Assembly: GCA_030685235.1 (NCBI GenBank)
Contig: MU839204.1
Coordinates: 1-64,000, forward strand
DNA from: Copromyces sp. CBS 386.78
Taxonomy: Eukaryota; Ascomycota; Sordariomycetes; Sordariales; Sordariaceae
Length of the DNA stretch: 64,000 bases
Reading direction: 5' to 3'
The number at the start of each line of letters is the position of its first letter. Position 1 is the first letter of the stretch. The notes beneath the pieces are model-generated. The model was given only the letters and a program-made list of their open reading frames with translations. It searched no databases and was not told the origin of the DNA. Shown here in pieces: positions 13,600-24,290 of the stretch. Position numbers and translations under genes: made by a program.

Positions 13600-14600
13600 C
13601 AGCCTTACCTTTATTCTTTATAAATAAGTTTAGCGGGGGTATTTGTATTTATATTAATTATTATAGTATTAATAATATTATATTCAAAATATAATACCCG
13701 CTTCTATTAATTAAAGAAATTTTTAATACTATTTACTGTGCTAAAATTTTTATTAAATTAAATATTATCGCCGCTTTTAACTGTATCCGTATTTAAGAAG
13801 GCTACGAATAATTAATTATTTTTATTATATATTTCGGTTTTTATAAATTATTAGTCCTTTTTTTCGGCCTTTAAAGCGTATTTAGTACGTTTTAGAATTA
13901 TATTAATAATATACTGTATAATATTCTAAATATTTATATAATAGTGTACTTAAATAATATCTTTGTTTATTTTAAAAACGTAAAAGAGTATACCGCCTAT
14001 ATAAATGAAATCCTTAGAAGAATAATTAACGTTAATTTTTAATTAAATATTAATAAATACGAATTTAATATTATTCGTATAAAATACTTAAGCCTTTTTA
14101 TTATATTAAGGGGTATAGAAATAGACCTTACAAAGGTAACAATTATTATTAAATAGGAGGCCCCGTAATTATAACGTTAATTCTAAAGGTTCTTAAGGTT
14201 TATAAATTTCTACCGGCGTTTTATTTAATACTTTTCAATTATAGCTATTTTACTATACGACCTTACGAAGAAATTAGCTGAATAGTATTAAATAAAAAAC
14301 TATTAAAAAACTTTTAAAGAATTAAAGAAAGCCTTTACTACGGGTCTTATCCTTCGAATTTATAATTAGTCTCGCTTAATTATAATTGAAACCGATATTT
14401 CTAATTGGGCCGTAAGCGATATATTATCTTAATACGACGATGAAAATATTTTACACTTAATTATATATTTTTTATAGAAATATTCCGCTTTAAAATATAA
14501 TTATAATATTTATAATAAAGAATTATTTATAATTATTAAAGTTTTAAAAAAATAGGGACTGGAATTATAAGGCGCTTAAAAACCGTTTAAAATCCTAATT
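13600..14600 (+). pseudogene. Reverse transcriptase/RNase H relic
   Basis: Around 13,614-13,680 the frame reads FFINKFSGGICIYINYYSIN, matching the conserved RT block before the first catalytic Asp. At 13,941-13,991 it reads IVYLNNIFVYF, where active enzymes have Tyr-Leu-Asp-Asp; both Asp codons have become Asn codons by G-to-A change. An RNase H block with NYNIYNKEL lies at about 14,478-14,560. The relic is non-functional. Confidence 0.88.
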
Positions 14601-15069
14601 GACTATAAGGGCCTATAAACTTTTACGGAAAATAAGAAACTTACGCCGTAATATATATAATAATTTAATTTCCTATTTAAATTTAATTTCACTATTAAAT
14701 ATAGGCCGGATATTTTTTAAGTTTGTCCTAATACCCTAAATAGGAAATTAAAAGATATACTGAAGAATATAAACGATAATTGGTTAAAAACCCGTTATAA
14801 AATACTTTTTAACCCTTCTATTTTCGTAAATTATATTTATATTTACGAATTTAATCTGGAAAAATTATTTATAAATAAATTAGTCGACGTTAATTACTGT
14901 AATTTAATTTTCTATTAAAATTTAATAGCCGCCTTTACGGACGAAAACCGTCGAATATAGCCCAAAGTACTAAAGAAAAGTATAAGAAAAATAGTTTTTA
15001 TAAAATACTATATAATTAATATTAAAGTATATTAATGTTTAATATTTATAATCGACTTAAAAAATACTG

Positions 15070-15670
15070 TACTATAATTATATTTTATACGAAGGTATTA
15101 CGAACTCGTACTAGTAAGTTACTAAGGTTAGGATAAAATATTTATTACCCTTAATCGTTTATTTTACTAATTAAATATAGAAAAGGCCGTTAAATCTTAT
15201 TATAAAACTTACTTCTAATATATAAAAATAAAACCGTTATAATGCGTACTAGTAGGGCTTCTAAAGCTTCTACTAATACCCTTCGCCCTATAAAAAAATA
15301 TCGCTATTAATTATATTACCCTTATAATACTTTACGTCCGGGGAAGCCGAAAATATAAATATATTGCTATAGTAGTAAATTACTTAACGAAAATAAAAAA
15401 CTATATCCTAATCGAAATATTAATTATAAAAGAATTCGTTAATTAATTTATTGAGAAAATTTACGCCTTTTATAGCCTACTAAACACTATTATTTCTAAT
15501 TACGGTACCTAATTCGTTTTATAATTTTAGAAGGCTCTATTTAAAAGGTTAAGAATTACTCTAAAATTATTATCGGCTTTCTATAAAGAAATTAATAATT
15601 AGATTAAGCGTATTAATGCTAAATTAGAACGTTTCCTTCGCACTTATATTAATTAGGTTTAAAATAATTA
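15070..15670 (+). pseudogene. Integrase core relic
   Basis: One frame, broken almost only by stops at former Trp/Gln codons, follows the integrase order. A GLLKLLLIPF block is followed by IAINYIT (first catalytic Asp now Asn, 15,309-15,311). Next come VVNYLTKI, then ISNYGT (second Asp now Asn, 15,498-15,500), and then NN-stop-IKRIN (catalytic Glu now Lys, 15,606-15,608) and LRTYIN. All three acidic residues are lost by G-to-A substitutions. Confidence 0.88.
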
Positions 15671-16289
15671 AATTAATTAATTACCCCTAATAGAATTCGC
15701 GGGCAATAATGTATATTCAAATAATATTAATATATTCCCGTTCTTCGTAAATTATAATTTTTACCTTTAAATAGGAGTCGAACCCGCCTAGCTATACCTA
15801 CTAGGGTTTTTTAAAATATAACGGGCCGAATACTTTAAAACTAATAAAATCGCCGACTAATTTAATATAATATTAGATAAAATCACTACTATAATTAAGA
15901 ATAGTTAAATATAATACGAGGAAACTACTAATAAAAGACGGTCTAATACGCCGAAATACTATATCGGCGATAAAGTTTTATTTAATATAATTAACTTCGT
16001 ATTAGGCCGCCTGTAAATTAAGTTTACGCTATTATAGGAAGGGCCTTTCGAAATTGTAAAAGTAGATAGCTACCGTATTATACTAAAGCTCCCCGTTAAT
16101 ATAAAGTGCAGCCGCACTTTCTATATTAATATAATAAAACCTTAGAATTATTAAAGGATCCTTAGGTAAAATAAAATTTAAAATATCCGAATAAACAACG
16201 GGCGGATTATAAAACGAATAAATAACGTTAAAAATATAGTTAAATAATTCTATAAAACTATTGACGATTACCGTTTTAATATAGAAAAT

Positions 16290-16420
16290 AGTAAATAAAA
16301 ATATTGGGTAATTTAAGGAAGCCCTTACAATCCTATTTAATAACTATAGAAGGACGTAGAATATTATATCGACGACGTTAGAAAATTTTATAATAATAAT
16401 TTAAATATATTAATATTACT
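16290..16420 (+). pseudogene. Possible chromodomain relic at the end of pol
   Basis: Just before the 3' LTR the frame reads KYWVI-stop-GSPYNPI, then KDVEYYIDDVRKFYNN. The spacing of aromatics and the closing acidic helix resemble the chromodomain that chromovirus-type integrases carry. RIP has removed several key residues, so this is suggestive only. Confidence 0.45.
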
Positions 16421-16663
16421 ACAATAGATTGTAAACGAAAAACGTCGCTATAAAGTTAAAAAAGTTCTAGAAAAGGCCGCTAGGATAGACTAACCGCTAG
16501 AAAAGATAATACTAATAGTATAGCGATTACTATATTACTAAAAGGGTAAAGTAGCGGCCTAAAAAAGAAAGTAAAAATAATATAAAAGGGTAAGTAATAA
16601 ATATTGTAAAGGAAATTAAAAAGGGAAGTATTTTTACCCTAAAGGTATTTTAAGCGAGGGAAA

Positions 16664-17020
16664 TATTATAAGGTTATTTATAATTAATTAACCGTCTTAT
16701 ATCGCTACTTTTACTACGGTAATAGTTGCCGGGTTAATAGTATGCTCTAATTGGCTACAAAGACCTAATATAGTAGATACGGCTAAACGTATCTAATATC
16801 TAACTAACTACGGTTGTTAGCCTACCCCTATCGCTAAGGCTATATAGACTATACTAGCCTATAGAATAATCTATAGGATGATCTATAGGATAATTAGGCT
16901 GTACGGGCTATATGCTCACTATATATAAATGGCTATTAAGGCTCCCCCAGATAGCTTCCTCTTCCTCGTACAATTACGAATATCTTTACAGATACCTAAC
17001 GTTCGCCTTGCCCCGTGATA
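16664..17020 (+). repeat. 3' LTR (357 bp)
   Basis: Same length as the 5' LTR and gap-free against it. Its left (inner) half carries about 24 extra RIP-type changes, while its right (outer) half is better preserved and ends CCCCGTGATA. It is followed directly by AATAT. Confidence 0.93.
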
Positions 17021-17025
17021 AATAT
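17021..17025. repeat. Right target-site duplication AATAT
   Basis: Matches 9,184-9,188 exactly. Confidence 0.85.
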
Positions 17026-17098
17026 AGCGCATTTAAACAGGGACTATTTAAATCGCCGAATAACATATATATTTAGAAATATAAGTTAATAGAACGTA

Positions 17099-17147
17099 TT
17101 TAAATCCTATAAAGGGCCGAATAATTCAGCCCCCTATAGGATTTAAA
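17099..17147. repeat. Short hairpin element, copy 3
   Basis: Arms TTTAAATCCTATAAAGGG and CCCCCTATAGGATTTAAA pair over 17-18 bp around a loop of about 13 bp. It lies 75 bp outside the retrotransposon. Confidence 0.7.
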
Positions 17148-17198
17148 AAAGGAAGGACGTAGCTTACTAATTAATTAATAGGGCAAAAGTAATTTATC

Positions 17199-18338
17199 CC
17201 TAGAATTACCCAACGCCCAATTCGCCTATCCGCTAAACCTAATTTAATTATTAAAATTACCGACTTTTACTATAAACTCGGTAAGCATATCCAAAATAAG
17301 GATCTTATCCTACATTTCTATCCTACGGTAAATTATAATATAATCGCCGAAAACCTTACGTAAAGGGTATTACTTATAAATAAAGCATATCCAAAATAAG
17401 GATCTTATCCTACATTTCTATCCTACGGTAAATTATAATATAATCGCCGAAAACCTTACGTAAAGGATATTACTTATAAATTAGAAACGCGCTTATTCTT
17501 TAGCCAAATTACTATCCTCCTAAATAATATTACTAGTAATAAATCTAGCGGATTATATATACCCTTTATTATAGGCCTCTATATCCTAATCGAAAAATAC
17601 CTCTTATTCTATAATAATCTATTATACGTTACTAGCCCGGAAATATAGGTCGTATATTATAACTAAATAGTTAATAGGAATTAAAATACAAGGCTATTAG
17701 AATCGGTAAATAACGGCGCCTTCTTATTTCTCTAATAGAATAAAAATTATAATAAATAATATAATATCTATTTTCAGGATATCGAAAGCTCAAAACTTTT
17801 TACTAATATTAATTAGGCGACTGCTAAAGTCCTTAAAAATTAATATATTTTCACCAAATTCTCGAAAATATTAGGATAATATCTAGAAATAAGTATAGTT
17901 TACTATACGACAATTAAAAACTTCTGTATTCTAGGATAAAAGTACGGCAAAATCGAAATCGGAGCCGAATATACTAATAATCAACCTATCGTTAACGCCG
18001 TAGAAAATTTACTTATTAGCCTTATATACTTCAATTACAGCCAACTAAGTACTATTACCGGCGATTTTATTATATTAATCTCTACTAATAAATCCCAGAG
18101 TATCTTCGGCGCTAAAAACGTATAAAAACTTATATACCGAATTTTGAAAACCCTTCTAGCCCCCGACCGTAAATTTCTAGAAATTCCGCCAGTAATCGCA
18201 AAATTATACGAAATAAATTATTATACAAAATTAATCGTTAATATTAAACCTAAACTATATATTATCTTAAAGCGTATATTCGCTTTATTTATATCGAAGT
18301 ACGCTACTATTCTTCTATTTAAACTAAGCAATTCGTAA
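17199..18338 (+). pseudogene. RIP-decayed coding relic, family unrecognised
   Basis: One reading frame stays open for about 1.1 kb apart from roughly twenty stops (TAG/TAA/TGA) at places that fit former Trp or Gln codons. That is what RIP does to a real gene. Readable stretches include TDFYYKLGKHIQNKDLILHF, SGLYIPFIIGLYILIEKYLL and a 64-aa uninterrupted end containing LLAPDRKFLEIPP. It is not part of the adjacent retrotransposon and I recognise no family. A 100-bp tandem duplication (17,283-17,482) lies inside it. Confidence 0.45.
17283..17482. repeat. 100-bp tandem duplication, near-perfect
   Basis: AAGCATATCCAAAATAAGG starts at 17,283 and again at 17,383, an exact 100-bp period. I see only one clear internal mismatch (GGGTAT versus GGATAT). 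This is far cleaner than any other repeat in the tract. Confidence 0.92.
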
Positions 18339-18663
18339 ATAAATAAATTATATTACAAACGTAATAACTTTAAAATAGATTTTATTCTTATCGTCCAACG
18401 AATAAGCGCTAATATTCGCTAAATCGCTATAGCAAATAGCAAAGGTATAAGAGGGGAGATCGGGCGTAGTAGAAAAATATTATAAAATACAGCCGTAATC
18501 CGGATAATTATATATATTAAGAATAATCCCCTTCTAACTCTTTTATTCTAAACTATTAACGCCGGACTACTTATTTTTCCCATAGTCCTATTTAATTTTA
18601 AAATATTTAAATAAGCTAAAGATTAGAATAATTATAATATAATTAATAAATACTTAGAGCGCA

Positions 18664-18713
18664 TTTAAATTCTATAAAGGAGAAGAACCCGCCTAGCCCC
18701 TATAGGAATTAAA
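18664..18713. repeat. Short hairpin element, copy 4
   Basis: Arms TTTAAATTCTATAAAGG and CCCCTATAGGAATTAAA flank a 16-bp loop. Same family as 17,099-17,147. Confidence 0.65.
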
Positions 18714-19320
18714 CGGGAAATATACTTACGTTCGCAATCGGAATATTAATATAAAGCCCTCGTATTAATATAATTTAAAATACTAACTATATTAACAAAT
18801 AGAAGGAAAATACTCTAATTTATCTACTAATCGATAATTTATCCGGGTAACTTCATTTTAACACCCTTCCTTAACTTATATAAATCGTATTAATTTATTA
18901 TTATAAATATTATTTCGACGTAGGTAATACAATAAATCGTTCTACCCTCTACCTACTATCCGGGCTTTTTAAATTCCGGTATTACCCTAATTACCTCTCT
19001 AATATTATACTTACTTATATAGAAGGGTAGACCGAATTTAAGGAATAAATTAGCCGGGTTTTTAATTTAGACTTTAAACCACCTTTCGTCGGCAGCGGCT
19101 TCAATATCGGTAAACCTAAACCAATCTACTAAAGGGTAATAAAGCCATTATAATATACTAATATCCGGCGTTTAAAAATACGTATTATTCTTAACCGGAT
19201 TTAAATTAAATACCGGCTAAACCTTAGAAACCCAGTATAACGCTATCTACAAAAATTAGAAAATTATATAGAAGGGGTTATATAATACGTAAGGGGGGTA
19301 TAGGCTATTTCACTTTAATA

Positions 19321-19559
19321 GGAGGGGATACAAATATTCTTAGAATCCGAACTACGCCTAAATATAATAAAAGGCGGGAAGGGAACGAAAAAATATTATC
19401 GAAGGGGATATAAATATTTATAAAATCCGAATTACGCTTAAATATAATAAAGGCGGGAAGGGAACGAAAAAATATTATCGGAGGGGATATAAATATTTAT
19501 AAAATCCGAACCCGTACATAAATATAATAAAGGTAGGAAGGGAATAAAAAAATATTATT
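19321..19559. repeat. 79/80-bp satellite, 3 copies
   Basis: Units begin GGAGGGGATA/GAAGGGGATA at 19,321, 19,401 and 19,480, and each ends AAAAAATATTAT. Differences are mainly transitions. Confidence 0.85.
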
Positions 19560-21865
19560 AAATTCCTACAATAAAGGGCAAGGGGGAAATAAGAAAATAC
19601 AATTTAAATTATAAAAAAAAGGAAGAAGGAAGGATTCTAAAAGGGGGGGGGTTTTTATACCCGAATATACAAACTATCTACAACTAAAAAATCAAAATAA
19701 AGTTAAAAATTCAAAAGAAATTTATAATAAATTTCTATATTTTTATTTGATTTTATCTATCCTTTTCAACCCCTATAGGATTTAAATAAAGGAATAGGAA
19801 ATTTCGCCCGTTTATTTATTAAAGATTAAAAACCGCCTATATTTACTTCTTCTATTTAATCGATATAGTACCAATTTTTACCCATTTAGTAAATAAGGCT
19901 ATACTTATATATATAATAGCGGGATAAACCGCGCGCGGGTTTAAACCTATAGCGCTAGAACTACTACCTATAGACTTTTTTTATTTATCCCGCCCTTACT
20001 AATCTCCTCTTCTCCTTATTTATATTATTACGAACTAACCTCTCTATATTAATATTAAATATTTTTAATATAATAAATATAAGGCGGCCGTACTCTACAA
20101 CCAATATATCGCTATACCCCCCTAACCACTTCTACAATTCGAATACTAAAAATAATTTTAACAAAATTTTAAATAATTAAAATAAATATTTATTTTCCGA
20201 ACTAATACGCAAATACATTTATAAGAATAAATATTATAAACGCCTCCTTTAATAATTCGAATAACCTAAATATACCGGGATAGAAAATTTTAATTATATT
20301 TATTATAAAGCGGTTTAATTTGGCTAGGGCGAAATTAACCTTCGTCACTTTAGCCGGGCGCTAAACAAATATTATAAACTTCTTTAATATAAGTAGTAAG
20401 AAACCTAATAGAGGATAATACTTATTATAATATTACTATAGAAATATTATAGCAAAACGAATACTAGTACGCTCAACGTCGAAATCTTTCGTATAAATAA
20501 ATAGACCTCTAAATTCGGAAAATAACCTAAACTCCTATAATAGCCTTATAATATATAGCCTAAAATAACCTATATTAACGAATTCGTATATCTCCTTATA
20601 TTTATTAATATATTTCTTTCGATATAATTCCTCTATTATAATCTATATACGAAATTAATAATCGCTATCGCTAATATTCAATTCCTAAAGGATTAGACGG
20701 CCGAAAGTAATTTTATTATTATTTAACAACTTATTTTATATATTTTTATCCGACGTATCTTCCGTATTTAACGTATTTTCGTCTAATATATCTATATTAA
20801 GTAATAAAAACGGTTAAACCGGGTTATTAATTAAAATAAAATTTAACGTAGTATACTAAATATTAATAGAAGGAGGGGCCGGGACTTTAAAGGTTTCTAA
20901 CCCTAAATCGTTAATATAGTTTACGGAAATATTGCCGGTATAAATATTAATATCTATTATAATAAGTTTATTTAATTAGCTTAAATAATTAAATTAATAA
21001 TATAATACAAAATAATACCCCGTACTATATATAATAAGATCCGTACGGACGGTACATTTAAAGCGCTAAATTAAATCCGCGATATTATTAAATTTAACCG
21101 CACTATACTAAATTATACACTATATATTTAGAATATCCATACTTATACCGAATGAAATAATAGTAAATATAATCCGATATATAGAATTTAATCGTTTAAA
21201 ATCCTTGTATATCTCTTTTTAATTTCGGGGATATATATCAGCGTTGTATTTATAAATTACTTTTACTATATACAAAAAATTATAGCCGGATAATATAAAA
21301 TAATATAAAAGGTACGCCCGGGCGGAAAAAAAAAAAAATTAGTATTAATATAAATAATTATTTTTAAAATAAAATAGAAATTTAATTTAAGGGCGTTGGG
21401 CGTTCGGGGGCCGAAGACGAATTCGAGCCGCCGATAGTTGTAAAACCTACTTCGTAGGATTAATTATAATACTATAATAATATTAACGCAATTGATAAAA
21501 GTACGAATAATAGTAAATTTACCTAATTTACGACCTTTAAAACGAAAACCGCCATATTTATATATATAATATTATATATTATATATTAATATAGTTGTAT
21601 ATCCGAATTAAAGAATATTAAATAGGATAGCAATTTTAATAATATAGATATTTATAAACTACCTTCGGAATTCACGCTATTAGAATATAATATATAATTC
21701 GTTAATAATAATAAAAATAATCCGCTAATTAAACGAAATTTTACGTATAAATTCTATAAACTTTATATTAGTAGCTTATTCTAAATTGAAGAAAATATAT
21801 ATATAATTTCTAAATTTAAATTTATTTAAAAGCGAATATACTATTAGGTAATTAATTAAAACTCG

Positions 21866-21917
21866 TTTAAAACCGATAGGGGGGGGATAATAATAACCCC
21901 CCCCTATCGGTTTTAAA
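21866..21917. repeat. Perfect 21-bp inverted repeat
   Basis: Left arm TTTAAAACCGATA followed by eight G (21,866-21,886) is exactly complementary to eight C followed by TATCGGTTTTAAA (21,897-21,917). The loop is ATAATAATAA. It resembles the TTTAAA...GGGG hairpins elsewhere in the tract but is the only perfect one. Confidence 0.9.
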
Positions 21918-22750
21918 GAGAAGAAAAATTAAATTTTCATACCTTTATAATTAATTAATTAATTAAAATAGGCCGAATACCCGGGTATTTTATAATAATA
22001 TTACGCTATTCCTTACTAAGCCGATTAAATAATATAATCTAAATAGTAACCTTATCGGATAGAATAATAAATATAGTTTAGAAAATAATATTCTTACTAT
22101 AGTTAATTCGGGTAATAAAAATTATATCGCCTTATTTATAAATAATATAATAAATATATTTAACTTAATTAAATTTCGAACGACGCTATTCCTAATTTAA
22201 TAGTAAACCTTAATTTAATATATATATAGCGACTATATTAATAAAACTATATTAAATTTATTCGTCGTCGGTAGAAACTATATAACGTAATACTTCGCTA
22301 ATCTAATTTTAAAGAATAATATTAGAAGGTTTAAACGTATTTAATTTACAAAAATCGGTAATACAACGGATAAATACTATAAATTCGTCAATATTATATT
22401 CTTAATTATTTATTATTTATACTAAATTTCGTATTAATATGACAATAAATTATTAAAATAGAATATATAATCCTAATCGGAGCTGTTTTACGCAAACCAA
22501 ACGTTATACCTATAAGGCTAGAAATTCCTATTATATAGTAGAAATATATAAAAAAAGTATAAAAATATAAATTTATAATATATATAATCTTCAAATACTT
22601 TATTTTATTACGTTAGAAATTATTATAATTATATAAAATTAGAGTATTTGTCCGAAATTAAATGGAAATTGAATATTTTTGCGTAAATTTATTACTTTCG
22701 TTCAACTTTAATATAAATGTAAACTAATATTACACTATTTGGACCCGTAA

Positions 22751-23345
22751 GTTCTAAGCTACGCGCCACATATTCTGCTATAGCGGCCGAAAAGCGGGGC
22801 GGATCCGTAGGGGAAAAAATGGGGGCTGACAATTTGGAGAGCGTCGTTATTATAAGAGACTACAAGCTCCCGTGACCTGTCCAAGCTTCAGGGAACATGG
22901 AAACTCCAGCATTTCCATACGGTAGGTACCTATGCTCCACTGATTTTCAGCGGTCCTGCAGATTGCAGAGCTCTTGCTTGTCGGGACTTGTCATGTGCAT
23001 CTTGGTTTCGGCATTTCTTCTTTGGGATTCCATCAATCCTGAAGCCTCATCGTCGCAAATCGCTTACATACGGATTGAGACATGTTGGCGTGGTATCTAC
23101 AGTGGTGATATTTCTTGTCATGTCGTGCAAATAAATGCCGGACATGGGAATTGCGGGATGGATAGATGCAACTTCCCAGAGTTGGACAAGGAAAGGATGG
23201 AAGCCTCCCGTCGGCAACTCATCAAGTCGCACAACACCAAACCTCAAGGCCACAAGTCCTATAATAACAATCCAAGCACCACTCTTCAACGCCAAAGCCA
23301 AAACCATGCTTAATTTTCGCAAACCCGTAAAATGCATACATCCCT
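22751..23345. other. Heterochromatin/euchromatin boundary and 3' flank
   Basis: Composition changes abruptly from RIP DNA to ordinary sequence. Short overlapping frames exist on both strands (138 aa plus, 96 aa minus), but none has recognisable family features. The minus-strand one starts only 9 bp past the stop of the upstream gene. I therefore read this as 3' flank of the PLP-homeostasis gene. Confidence 0.5.
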
Positions 23346-24290
23346 CTAAACAACAACCTTCGCCTCCGCTTTACTCCCCCTCTCCCCAAAAATCGTCCTT
23401 CCCACCCTGACCTCCGAACTCCCCATGACAATGGCCCCCTCAAAATCCTCACTCATGCCCATACTCAACTCCAAACTCCCCCTTTCCAATCCCAGCTCCT
23501 TCTCCACCAGATCCCTCTGCTCCCTCAACACCACAAAATCCTCATTCTCGTTTTCGGGCGTCGTCGCCTTGCTCCTCGCGATGGCGCCGATGGTCATCAG
23601 TCCCAGCAGGTTCAGGTGCGGACATTGGTCGACGATGGCCTTGCACAGCTCGACGGTTTCCTGGCCCGGGTCGCAGCCGGATTTGGACTCTTCGCCCGAG
23701 GTGTTGACTTGGACGTGGACGTTTAGTTTTTCGATTTTTTGAGATGAAGCAGAGGAAGAAGACATCATCAGCTCGCCGCGCACGCGGTTCAGGGTCTGGG
23801 CTTTTTTGAGACTATCCAGCGACGAAACGGCGAAGAGGTTGGGGATTCGGGCAAGCGGTTTGCAGTGTGCTATGGTTTCGATTAGTAAGTAACTACAAAC
23901 TACCATCTTCATACACCACACCACCCCTTCCTTCCTTCCTTCCCTTCATTCATTCATATACCGGTCGGTAAGGTAGCGGGCGACTTCTGGATGGACAAAA
24001 ATGGACATACTGGACTGCAACCCCCCGATGAAATGCCACTTGATGCTCCGAGGAAGCAACTCGGCCTTCTGCTGCAGCTCTTGCGCATAGTTCTCGCCGA
24101 AATGGACGTGCTTGACCTGGGGAGCCTCGTGCAGAGCCAAGATGTCGTTGGCGGGTTTGAGCTTGGACACGGCGACGAGGCGGACGGGACGGCCTTTGGC
24201 GACGGCGAGGATGCGCTCTTGGACGCCTTGCAGCTGGGAGACGAGCGTGGACGCGCGGGTGGGGTCGATTTTGAGGGGTGTTGAGCTCAT
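23346..24290 (-). CDS. PLP-homeostasis protein, YggS/PROSC family
   Basis: Two exons: 24,290-24,011 and 23,869-23,346, with a 141-nt intron (donor GTATGT, acceptor ATAG, branch-like TTACTAAT). Joined, they give 267 aa, the usual length for this family. Members bind pyridoxal 5'-phosphate without known catalysis and help keep free PLP and amino/keto-acid pools in balance. The N-terminal VAVSKLKP holds the PLP-binding Lys. [20 protein letters not shown] (at the exon junction, continuing [10 protein letters not shown]), [19 protein letters not shown] and the C-terminal [13 protein letters not shown]...[11 protein letters not shown] are the expected blocks in order. The start is the first ATG of this frame. 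It is the first gene after the RIP tract and is transcribed toward it. Expected in cytosol and/or mitochondria. Confidence 0.9.

Larger units (their letters stand above)
9189..17020 (+). mobile_element. Decayed Ty3/gypsy LTR retrotransposon
   Basis: The 7,832-bp element has 357-bp LTRs whose ends are TGTCACAGGG and (RIP-altered) CCCTGTGACA, an inverted pair, flanked by AATAT duplications. The internal domain reads on the plus strand in the order expected of Ty3/gypsy. A Gag region with a zinc-knuckle-like remnant (11,038-11,079) comes first. It is followed by protease (about 11,544-11,570), reverse transcriptase (FFINK...GG at about 13,614; YLNN at 13,947), RNase H (NYNIYNKEL, about 14,500), integrase (about 15,070-15,660) and a possible chromodomain (about 16,290-16,420). 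Frames are interrupted mainly at former Trp/Gln codons, as RIP predicts. A purine run (GCGAGGGAAA) before the 3' LTR looks like the polypurine tract. The element cannot encode active proteins. Confidence 0.93.
1..22750. other. RIP-mutated AT-rich heterochromatic tract
   Basis: Almost every frame on both strands is closed. The sequence is dominated by TA, TAA and AATA strings with rare CpA/TpG, and there is no ORF above about 64 aa except one created by a 24-bp minisatellite. Where two copies of a repeat can be compared (LTRs, satellites, direct repeats), the differences are nearly all C/T or G/A transitions. This is the known signature of repeat-induced point mutation in Neurospora-type fungi. 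Such tracts normally carry H3K9me3 and DNA methylation and may be pericentromeric or dispersed; the sequence alone cannot say which. The right edge is abrupt: within about 150 bp of 22,750 the composition becomes that of ordinary genic DNA. Confidence 0.93.

Noticed and set aside
1..22750. CRISPR-like spaced repeats
   Set aside because: The repeats here are contiguous satellites with no unique spacers, and the organism is a fungus.
22897..23337. 138-aa plus and 96-aa minus overlapping ORFs at the RIP edge
   Set aside because: No family features. The minus one starts 9 bp after the stop of the PLP-protein gene, so it would lie in that gene's 3' UTR.
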